From contig CADBXF010000014.1 of assembly GCA_902798585.1 (NCBI GenBank), positions 27,078-65,645 of the forward strand: 38,568 nt of DNA. Reading direction: 5' to 3'. How positions within the stretch are numbered: position 1 is the first letter of the stretch; the number at the start of each line of letters is the position of its first letter. Both the position numbers and the translations under genes were made by a program. Positions 32,632 to 38,568 of the stretch are shown here, piece by piece. A model generated the notes under the pieces. It ran no database searches, was not told where the DNA came from, and was given only the letters and a program-made list of their open reading frames with translations. This stretch comes from an uncultured Lachnospiraceae bacterium. GTDB lineage: Bacteria; Bacillota; Clostridia; Lachnospirales; Lachnospiraceae.

Positions 32632-34065
32632 TCATTTTGCTTTTGCCGCCCATTGTTTCCATTGTCTGTTTATAACCTCAAAAAGGTCGTCATAATCATT
32701 CTGTTTCTCAAAGAAGCTGTCCAGAGCCTCCTCGTAATACAGATTGAGTATCGGTTTCCCCGTTGAATTCAGGAACATCCGCGAACACAGAGAAACAATA
32801 TCGTCATCATATCGCCGCAATGCCCGGTATTGCTTCTCCGTCAAATCGGGAACAAATCCGGCAAGCGAAACGATCGGCTCCGCAGCTGCCTTCGCCGTGG
32901 CTGTGTACTCCATCCAGTCTTTCTCATCCGAAACTCCCCAGCAGAGCAGGGATGCAATTCGCGGATTGGAATAGCAGGCGCCAAGCACCTGCATAGCAAG
33001 TTCCTTTCGCTGAGAATCCGCTGCGACCCCGTAGGAAAGTCCTAGTGTATAGAGAGGCTGCGCATCCGACACAGAAAAAAGTGTGAACCCTTCCGGCACA
33101 TCGTCAGGACCCTGAGAGATGTACACAATCGTGTTTTCGGGGATACCGGCCGCTGTCTCTGTCTTAACCAGTCGGCCCGTCTTACAATCCTCGTAAACCG
33201 TCTGTAAGAGTTCCTTTGTCTGCTTCTGTCGTATAATATTGACAAACTCCTGTGTTTGCGGATTATACGAGGTTCGGAAATCTCCACTGTATCCCAGGAA
33301 GAACAACAACGCCCTCTTCCCGAATGCGCTTGTTGCGATTACCGGCCGGTTTTCCGTATCCATGTCGCACATTTTCCGAAGCGACTCATAAGTGCCGTCA
33401 AATGCCGCATCGAAGATTTCCTTATACCGATTGTTGACATACAACTGACAACTCGATATCTGATTGGCCGGGCGTCGATACGGAACTGTGTATTTCTTTC
33501 CGTCGACGGAAAACCACTCGACTCCTCCGTAAGCCTCATAAAGCTTCTTCCCTTCTTCGGTCGCCAGATAATCGTCAAGCGGAACCATCTCGGCCTCCAC
33601 GAACTTCATCGCATCGTAAATGCCGTTCTCCCAGACTCCGGCGCACAGGATGTCGGGCGCTGTTCTCTTGCGCTTCTCAAACGACAACCAGTCCGAATAT
33701 TCGCTTCCGCCCAGATACAAGGTCTGCGTAAACTCGATTTCGCAGTCAAATCCTTGTTCCTCCAGATAACGACGCACTTCCTTCTGCGCTTCCTCGGAAA
33801 TCGGCTGCGCAAAATACACGGCCCAAACAATTTTCCGATTCGCATTCGTGACCGACGGAGCATTCGTCGGTGTCGGAATCGCGGTCGGCGTCGATATTAT
33901 CGGAACTTCCGTCGGCGTCACTTCCCCGGTGATATTTTCCGCAGGGCTGACGGTTGCCGTCGCAATCACCGTAGGGTTCGTATCCGCCGGCTTGTCCGAA
34001 GCGCATGCGTAAGCCGCAACCGATAAAATCGCAAGCACCAATGTAAGAACCAATCGTTTTCTCAT
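32632..34065 (-). CDS. Extracellular solute-binding lipoprotein without a cognate transporter
   Basis: 477 residues. Signal peptide with lipobox AYAC (Cys21), a Thr/Pro/Val-rich linker (~25-75), then a periplasmic-binding-protein-like domain (VWAVYFAQPISEEAQKEVRRYLEEQGFDCEIEF, DILCAGVWENGIYDAMKFVEAEMVPLDDYL, YTVPYRRPANQISSCQLYVNNRYKEIF), resembling ABC family 1 sugar-binding proteins. The ligand is unknown. The ATG at 34065 has GAGGTGA before it. No permease or ATPase adjoins; it follows an anti-sigma-like gene by 49 bases, so a sensing role for the sigma system is possible (inference). Confidence 0.85.
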   Translation of the reverse strand: MRKRLVLTLVLAILSVAAYACASDKPADTNPTVIATATVSPAENITGEVTPTEVPIISTPTAIPTPTNAPSVTNANRKIVWAVYFAQPISEEAQKEVRRYLEEQGFDCEIEFTQTLYLGGSEYSDWLSFEKRKRTAPDILCAGVWENGIYDAMKFVEAEMVPLDDYLATEEGKKLYEAYGGVEWFSVDGKKYTVPYRRPANQISSCQLYVNNRYKEIFDAAFDGTYESLRKMCDMDTENRPVIATSAFGKRALLFFLGYSGDFRTSYNPQTQEFVNIIRQKQTKELLQTVYEDCKTGRLVKTETAAGIPENTIVYISQGPDDVPEGFTLFSVSDAQPLYTLGLSYGVAADSQRKELAMQVLGACYSNPRIASLLCWGVSDEKDWMEYTATAKAAAEPIVSLAGFVPDLTEKQYRALRRYDDDIVSLCSRMFLNSTGKPILNLYYEEALDSFFEKQNDYDDLFEVINRQWKQWAAKAK

Positions 34066-34114
34066 ACTCTCACCTCGCAAAATCTAATGTGAATCAATTA
34101 TACAAAGCCCTCGG

Positions 34115-35068
34115 TTACGGTACCGTTGTCTCAAAACCCGTGCAGAAACATTCCTGCCTGTCGCCGGAAACCCCATGAGAAGATACGACCATATAGTATC
34201 GCCTCCCGGTTCCCTCCAGCGAATCGGCGTAAACGCTTGCGGAGCCGCTGTCACCGAAGCTTTTTTCGCAGGCGCCAAAACGGTCTGTCTCTGTGTCATA
34301 CCAATAAAAAACCGCCTCGCAGCTTGCTCTTGCATTTCGGTCTGTCGTCCGGGTAACTGCACTCGCTCCTGTGCTGTCAGCAGATATATAATTACCGTAT
34401 TTCACCTCAATATCGCTGTTTTGCAAAGATGCAACCGTATAATTTCCCGGTATATCCTCCGGAAAAGCTTCATCCTCGCCGTACGGATATTTTTCGGAGT
34501 CTGCAGCCGGAATCATTCCGACAACAGACAGCTCCCTGCCGGATATTGTGGCATATGTTATTTCCGCACACAGCTCCTCCCCGCTGTAGCAGGAGAATAC
34601 ATACTCCCGTCTGACCGGAGTTCCTCCTTCCGCAACTCTCTCCCCGGGAGACCAGAGCTTTTTAACCGTTTCCCCTACCGACTCGACGCTCTCTGCCGTC
34701 ACGAATTGTCCACTGCCTTTGTCCGTGATTACAACTCGCGTCGTTCCCTGAGGCATCGTCAGCACAAGTTCCTCTGCCGCTTCCGGTACCGATGACGGCT
34801 TGTGAAGTTCCCGGCGGCAAATCACCCCGCAGAGCACAACTGCCGCGACAACCGCCGCTGCAGCCGCTGCCCTCACGGCAAATCCGACGCTTTGTTTCCG
34901 AACGCTTCGCCCGCCGTTATGCAAATCCACGGTGTTTTCGAGAGGCATTTCAAAATCCCCGTCGTATTCACACAGAGAACGGAGGTCGATAGGGGTATCT
35001 TCCGCCGCCTGATTGATGTATTTCACATCGATGTCACCGATGGCCATCAGCAAATCATACTCTGTCAC
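34115..35068 (-). CDS. Anti-sigma-factor-like single-pass membrane protein
   Basis: 317 residues. Cytosolic N-terminal ~60 residues (DLLMAIGDIDVKYINQAAED), one TM helix (~62-84, Ala/Val-rich), and a ~230-residue extracytoplasmic beta-rich domain (LVLTMPQGTTRVVITDKGSGQFVTAESVE...). No HCC zinc anti-sigma motif is seen. Gene order and the ATGA overlap with the sigma gene identify it as the probable regulator of that factor. The outside domain has no match I recognise. Confidence 0.8.
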   Translation of the reverse strand: MTEYDLLMAIGDIDVKYINQAAEDTPIDLRSLCEYDGDFEMPLENTVDLHNGGRSVRKQSVGFAVRAAAAAAVVAAVVLCGVICRRELHKPSSVPEAAEELVLTMPQGTTRVVITDKGSGQFVTAESVESVGETVKKLWSPGERVAEGGTPVRREYVFSCYSGEELCAEITYATISGRELSVVGMIPAADSEKYPYGEDEAFPEDIPGNYTVASLQNSDIEVKYGNYISADSTGASAVTRTTDRNARASCEAVFYWYDTETDRFGACEKSFGDSGSASVYADSLEGTGRRYYMVVSSHGVSGDRQECFCTGFETTVP

Positions 35069-35625
35069 ACCTCATATCCTCCGTTCTTCAGGTATTTTTT
35101 TAACTTCGCTCTTACTCGAAACAATACTGCCTTGACCGTTCCTTCCGCAAGTCCGTATCGCGCCCCGATTTGCTTTACGGAATCACAATACCAGTATCTC
35201 CGCACGAAAAGCTTTCGCTGCTCCTCCGTACAATCCGCAAGGAAGTTGTTCATCAGGCGAGTGATTTCCGCCAAATCCTCACTCTTCTCCGGAGTCTCTT
35301 TCGACGGTATACACTCCATCATTTCCATCGTCAGTTCGCACCGCTCGGCCCATCGCTTCTTTCTCCGGTCCGCCTTGTATCGATTCAAAGCAATCCCCCG
35401 AACAATCCGTCCCAGAAAGGCGAACAGATAAGTTCTCGGCTCATGCGGCGGTATTCGATTCCAGGCTTCCAAATATGTATCGTTTTCACATTCCTCCGCA
35501 CTCTGGGAATCCCCGAGAATTCCGTAGGCAATGCCGCGCAGTCTGGCTCCGTATTGTTCTGCTGTCCGGGCGATGGCATTTTCATCTCTGGCTAAAAACA
35601 GATCGACAATCTGATTGTCATCCAA
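35065..35625 (-). CDS. ECF-type sigma-70 family factor
   Basis: 186 residues. Region 2 (~20-90): GILGDSQSAEECENDTYLEAWNRIPPHEPRTYLFAFLGRIVRGIALNRYK. Region 4 (~130-180): LADCTEEQRKLFVRRYWYCDSVKQIGARYGLAEGTVKAVLFRVRAKLKKYL. Regions 1 and 3 are absent, as in group 4 factors. It would direct RNA polymerase to a small stress or envelope regulon. GGGGGTGG lies about 10 bases before the ATG. Its promoter carries TGA-TATAAT, so basal transcription is sigma-A-like rather than clearly self-dependent. Confidence 0.94.
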   Translation of the reverse strand: MDDNQIVDLFLARDENAIARTAEQYGARLRGIAYGILGDSQSAEECENDTYLEAWNRIPPHEPRTYLFAFLGRIVRGIALNRYKADRRKKRWAERCELTMEMMECIPSKETPEKSEDLAEITRLMNNFLADCTEEQRKLFVRRYWYCDSVKQIGARYGLAEGTVKAVLFRVRAKLKKYLKNGGYEV

Positions 35626-35653
35626 ACGATACCACCCCCTTTCGCAAAATGAA

Positions 35654-35686
35654 TTCCGGCCGGAACCCCTTCAACCATTATATCAA
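35654..35686 (-). promoter_or_regulatory. Extended -10 promoter of the sigma operon with a 12-bp palindrome
   Basis: Minus strand TTGATATAAT (35677-35686) is an extended -10 with no good -35. TTCCGGCCGGAA (35654-35665), a perfect 12-mer palindrome, lies at about +5 to +15 and could be an operator or leader stem. Confidence 0.55.
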
Positions 35687-35720
35687 TTTTTCACAGCCGC
35701 AGGTTTACTAATTTTTTGCG

Positions 35721-35745
35721 ACTTTCTGTCCGAACTTTCTGTCCG
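35721..35745. repeat. Two direct copies of a 12-base motif
   Basis: ACTTTCTGTCCG occurs at 35721-35732 and 35734-35745, spaced 13 bases start to start, between the divergent sigma and merR promoters. No third copy seen. Confidence 0.85.
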
Positions 35746-35788
35746 ACTGAAGCATCGACAAAAAAACCGAAAAATCGCAAAACACCGC

Positions 35789-35819
35789 TTGACTCTCCCA
35801 CTGTGTCAGGGTTTATAGT
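35789..35819 (+). promoter_or_regulatory. MerR-type promoter with 19-bp spacer
   Basis: -35 TTGACT (35789-35794), 19-base spacer, -10 TATAGT (35814-35819). The overlong spacer is the hallmark of promoters that MerR proteins activate by untwisting DNA. The spacer holds a short CTG-TGT-CAG dyad between CCC and GGG. Confidence 0.85.
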
Positions 35820-35885
35820 ATGCTTGAGCTCAATAAAAAGCCGCGGCGGGTCAGCAATGCGCGGCGTTACCATGGGAGAATGAAT

Positions 35886-36695
35886 ATGCTGAAAATCGGT
35901 GATTTTTCAAAACTATCAAGAGTGAGCATCCGAATGCTCCGTCACTACGACGATATCGGGCTTTTAAAGCCTGCAACGACCGATGATTTTACGGGATATC
36001 GCTATTACCGCGAGGATCAGCTCTTCACGATTGCGAGAATTACGGCCCTGAGGGATATGGGATTTTCCCTCGCGGAGATTGTCAGGATATTGGACATCTA
36101 TGAGGATGCCGACAAGCTGGAGGAATATCTTGCGAAGCGAAAGGAAGAACTTGACGCGCTTGCGGCGCAGACGGAGTACCAGAGGATGCTGCTCGATTCA
36201 GCCAGAAAGAGGCTGCGGAAGGAGCAGATTATGAATTTCGATGTAACGGTTAAGACAATTCCGGAGCGCTATGCCGCTACGGTGCAGATGACAGTCCCGG
36301 GGTATGCGGATGAAGGCATGCTTTGGACGACAATGTTTGCCGAGACAGCGGCAACGCCTCTTGTGCAGGCGGATCCCTGCCTTGTGGCAGCACAATTCCT
36401 CGACCCCGAATACAAGGAGGAAAATGTGGAAATCCTTGCCTGGATGACGGTCAAGGGAACCTACAAGGATACGGAGCATGTAAAGTTTAAGACGCTTCCG
36501 GCCGTGAAGGTTGCAAGCTGCATCGTAAAAGGCAGCTACGATCAGATGGGCGACGCCTGTGCCTGCGTTGCGTCCTGGATTGGCGCTAACGGCTACACAA
36601 TGAACGGTCCGATGTTCAACATTTACCATGTAAGCCCCGCGCAGACGCAAAACCCCGACGAATATGTCACGGAAGTTTGCTTCCCCGTGGAGTAA
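35886..36695 (+). CDS. MerR-family regulator with GyrI-like effector domain
   Basis: 269 residues. MerR winged HTH (1-~70, MLKIGDFSKLSRVSIRMLRHYDDIGLLKPATTDDFTGYRYY), linker coiled coil (~75-115), then a GyrI/BmrR-like ligand-binding domain (~120-269, VKTIPERYAATVQMTVPG ... YVTEVCFPVE). Such regulators bind cationic or hydrophobic drugs and activate efflux genes. The ATG at 35886 is chosen over two upstream in-frame starts because GGGAG lies seven bases before it. It is the only gene on its transcript, so it probably activates itself, with targets elsewhere. Confidence 0.93.
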   Translation: MLKIGDFSKLSRVSIRMLRHYDDIGLLKPATTDDFTGYRYYREDQLFTIARITALRDMGFSLAEIVRILDIYEDADKLEEYLAKRKEELDALAAQTEYQRMLLDSARKRLRKEQIMNFDVTVKTIPERYAATVQMTVPGYADEGMLWTTMFAETAATPLVQADPCLVAAQFLDPEYKEENVEILAWMTVKGTYKDTEHVKFKTLPAVKVASCIVKGSYDQMGDACACVASWIGANGYTMNGPMFNIYHVSPAQTQNPDEYVTEVCFPVE

Positions 36696-36718
36696 AATGC
36701 ATCAGCTGTAAATAACCG

Positions 36719-36755
36719 ACGCCTCCCCCGGTTTCCCCGAGGGAGGCGTTTTTCT
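36719..36755 (+). terminator. Intrinsic terminator of merR
   Basis: ACGCCTCCC (36719-36727) with GGGAGGCGT (36741-36749) and inner CGG/CCG pairs, followed by TTTTTCT. Confidence 0.87.
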
Positions 36756-36761
36756 GTCCCG

Positions 36762-37475
36762 CTATGCGCGCTTGGATCGAAGAATCCGGCTGCAGACAAG
36801 CACCACGGCAATCACTGCAATCGCCGGCAGAAGCCAGCCTGAAATCAGCAGAATCAGGAAACCGATGATGCCGAAGTACAGAACAAATCTCGCGAACAAT
36901 CTATCCTGATACATCTTCCGGACACTCTCCGGCGCCCCGCATTCGCGGATGTGCCGATTCTGTATAAAATATAAAGCGATAAGATAAATGAAAGCCCCGA
37001 GGGACAGTGCAACCGCGGCATTCACAATAATGAGCGGCAATATTACCGCGACAAAACGGCTTAGTTGCTTTTCATAACTTGTTGGGTCGTATGACATATT
37101 GATATCCGATGACGATATGAATATCCATACGGTGAGAATCGGAATAATCAGGAAAGCAAGCAACGCAATCAAGCCGTTCCGGTTAAATTTCCTGCAGGCA
37201 ATGCGGGCCACATTTTCCGCCATAGCATTGGTGACATCATCCTCCTGCGTTTCCTCGTCCGTCTGCGTCAGGCCGTTTCGCAAAAGCTCATCGGCAGAGA
37301 CTTCCAGCAGGTCTGCAAGCGCCGGAATCAGGGACAATTCCGGGAGCGACCGGTCGGTCTCCCAGCGGCTGACAGTCTTGTCCGAAACATACAAATAATC
37401 CGCCACTTCCTTCTGTGTCAGCTTCTTCTCTCTGCGAAGCCCCGCCAGATACGATCCGAAAGATTTCGTGCTCAT
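36762..37475 (-). CDS. XRE-family regulator with C-terminal membrane domain
   Basis: 237 residues. N-terminal Cro/C1 HTH (~8-62, LAGLRREKKLTQKEVADYLYVSDKTVSRWETDRSLPELSLIPALADLLEV), acidic linker, then about four TM helices (LIALLAFLIIPILTVWIFIS, FVAVILPLIIVNAAVALSLGAFIYLIALYFI, FVLYFGIIGFLILLISGWLLPAIAVIAVVLVC). It probably regulates from the membrane in response to an envelope signal; the ligand is unknown. GGGGGTG precedes the ATG. Convergent with merR, divergent from nothing obvious. Confidence 0.88.
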   Translation of the reverse strand: MSTKSFGSYLAGLRREKKLTQKEVADYLYVSDKTVSRWETDRSLPELSLIPALADLLEVSADELLRNGLTQTDEETQEDDVTNAMAENVARIACRKFNRNGLIALLAFLIIPILTVWIFISSSDINMSYDPTSYEKQLSRFVAVILPLIIVNAAVALSLGAFIYLIALYFIQNRHIRECGAPESVRKMYQDRLFARFVLYFGIIGFLILLISGWLLPAIAVIAVVLVCSRILRSKRA

Positions 37476-37507
37476 CTATAGCACCCCCAATCACATTTGA
37501 TGTCGCC

Positions 37508-37537
37508 ATTGTAACGACCGCTCCCCGCAAAAGTCAA
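37508..37537 (-). promoter_or_regulatory. Sigma-A promoter of the membrane XRE regulator
   Basis: Minus strand: -35 TTGACT (37532-37537), 18-base spacer, -10 TACAAT (37508-37513). Confidence 0.65.
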
Positions 37538-37596
37538 TCCTTCGGCGCTCTAATCCGACTCTCGCATTCGGAGAGTGCCGTATTTAGGCGCTTTTT

Positions 37597-37633
37597 TCGA
37601 AAACAGCCGCCGATTCAGGAGGAATCAGCGGCT
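37597..37633 (-). terminator. Intrinsic terminator of the oxoamine synthase-like gene
   Basis: On the minus strand AGCCGCTGATTC pairs with GAATCGGCGGCT through 12 positions including one U-G, with a 5-base loop, then GTTTTC. Confidence 0.75.
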
Positions 37634-37668
37634 TGTATTCAACATCATAACTTACGGCAAATACATCC

Positions 37669-38568
37669 CTATACCGTCGCTGGCTTGCTCAAAACATCGG
37701 CGATAATCTCCACCGCTTCATCGACAAGCGCCTCGGTATGCGACGCCATGTAACTGGTGCGCAGAAGGCACTCGGTGGGCGCCGTTGCCGGCGGAAGAAC
37801 CGGATTGACATAGACGCCTGCCTCGTAGAGCTGCTTTGCGCGGATCAATGTCGTCTCGGTGTCGTAGGTGTAAATCGGGATAATCGGCGTGTCGCTCATG
37901 CGGATGCGGATTCCGCGGTCCAACAGACCCTTGCGGGCTCTTGCGGAAATCGCCTGCAGTTTTAACGGCAGCGAAGGATCGCGCTCGAGAATGCGAAGCG
38001 CTGTCAGGGCAACCGCGCAGCTTGCCGGCGTGATGGACGCCGAGAAAATGAACGGCCGGGAGTTGTGGCGAACGAAATTAGCCACTCTCTCGCTGGCAGC
38101 CATGTAACCGCCGAGGGACGCGAGGGAGATCGAAAATGTACCCATGTAAATGTCGACCTCGTCCTCAAGCCCGAAGTAGCTTGCGGTTCCGCGGCCGCCC
38201 TCGCCGATAACGCCGAGACCGTGCGCATCGTCCACCATGACGCGCGCACCGTATTTCTTCGCCAAAGCAACAATCTCAGGAAGCTTCGCGATATCTCCGC
38301 CCATGCTGAAGACACCGTCGGTCACAATCAGACATCCGGCCGTCTCCGGTACCTTCCGGAGCTGTTTCTCCAGATCTTCCATGTCCGCATGGTAATAGCG
38401 AAGCATCGTGCCGTAACTGAGTTTGCATCCGTCATAGATGCTCGCATGGTTCTCACGGTCGCAGATGACATAGTCATGCCGGCCTACCAGGGCACTGATA
38501 ATACCGAGATTGCTCTGGAATCCCGTGGAAAATGTCACCACGCTCTCCTTGCGCAGGAACTTCGCAAG
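37669..38568 (-). CDS. Alpha-oxoamine synthase-family protein lacking the PLP lysine (5' end outside window)
   Basis: 299 C-terminal residues; the frame is open to the last base (reading LAKFLRKESVVTFSTGFQSNLG). PLP fold-type I family of 8-amino-7-oxononanoate synthase, 2-amino-3-ketobutyrate CoA ligase and serine palmitoyltransferase. Family marks are present: NHASIYDGCKLS, TDGVFSMGGDIAKLPEIV, DDAHGLGVIGEGGRGT and the C-terminal NPVLPPATAPTECLLRTSYMA. The Schiff-base lysine motif, normally GTFSKSLAS, reads GTFSISLAS: the codon at 38128-38130 is ATC. AAA or AAG needs two base changes to become ATC. It is either catalytically dead, a non-catalytic partner as SPTLC1 is, or works differently. 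Confidence 0.9.
   Translation of the reverse strand, partial: LAKFLRKESVVTFSTGFQSNLGIISALVGRHDYVICDRENHASIYDGCKLSYGTMLRYYHADMEDLEKQLRKVPETAGCLIVTDGVFSMGGDIAKLPEIVALAKKYGARVMVDDAHGLGVIGEGGRGTASYFGLEDEVDIYMGTFSISLASLGGYMAASERVANFVRHNSRPFIFSASITPASCAVALTALRILERDPSLPLKLQAISARARKGLLDRGIRIRMSDTPIIPIYTYDTETTLIRAKQLYEAGVYVNPVLPPATAPTECLLRTSYMASHTEALVDEAVEIIADVLSKPATV

Noticed and set aside
35721..35745. Start of a CRISPR or tandem-repeat array
   Set aside because: Only two 12-base copies one base apart; no spacers and no further copies.
1..38568. Mobile elements, tRNA or rRNA genes
   Set aside because: No transposase, integrase, terminal repeats, tRNA cloverleaf with GTTCRANNC, or rRNA sequence was recognised on either strand.

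Overview
The window reads as chromosomal DNA of an anaerobic, fermentative, saccharolytic member of the Clostridia, most likely Lachnospiraceae. The grounds are inference from gene content: pyruvate formate-lyase with its activase, an NBP35/Mrp protein with an N-terminal Cys cluster, a DUF1015 protein, TmcAL, clostridial-type XRE/TPR and YtrA-like regulators, strong GGAGG ribosome binding sites, and GH2/GH43 glycosidases. Base composition looks moderately GC-rich. I see no insertion sequence, prophage, integrase, tRNA, rRNA or CRISPR array.

Layout. 1-2.3 kb: 3' part of a GH2 glycoside hydrolase (+) ending in a strong terminator. 2.3-3.4 kb: XRE/TPR-type regulator (-). 3.5-7.1 kb: acyl-CoA synthetase plus sodium:solute symporter operon (-). 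7.1-16.4 kb: a minus-strand run that, in transcription order, holds argS, an SH3b membrane protein, a membrane protein, DUF1015, an 11-codon leader ORF, an ABC-F ATPase, a GH43 lipoprotein and a small membrane-anchored protein. 16.4-19.8 kb: plus-strand operon of aspartokinase, cyclophilin and TmcAL. 19.8-24.1 kb: minus-strand housekeeping block of a DHH phosphoesterase, a membrane protein, Mrp, then rsmD, coaD and a coiled-coil protein, the last three from their own consensus promoter. 24.2-27.6 kb: ZTP riboswitch, pflB, pflA. 27.6-32.5 kb: GntR (YtrA-like)-controlled ABC exporter operon with two unusual membrane-anchored partners. 32.6-35.7 kb: ECF sigma factor, anti-sigma-like protein and a lone substrate-binding lipoprotein. 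35.8-36.8 kb: MerR/GyrI-type regulator with a 19-bp-spacer promoter. 36.8-37.5 kb: XRE regulator with membrane domain. 37.7 kb-end: partial alpha-oxoamine synthase-family protein whose PLP-lysine position is isoleucine.

The regulatory DNA is unusually legible. The pflB leader can be assigned as a ZTP (pfl-motif) riboswitch with P1, P2, pseudoknot and overlapping terminator, which ties formate production to 10-formyl-tetrahydrofolate status. The gntR promoter has perfect -35/-10 hexamers and two tandem 24-bp palindromic operators. The merR promoter has the diagnostic 19-bp spacer. The ABC-F gene has no ribosome binding site of its own and is overlapped by a short leader ORF inside a hairpin. 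The best candidates for undescribed biology are the alpha-oxoamine synthase homologue without its lysine, the six-gene GntR/ABC operon with two unrecognised partners, the sigma/anti-sigma/binding-lipoprotein cluster, and the SH3b-TM-Tudor-like protein.
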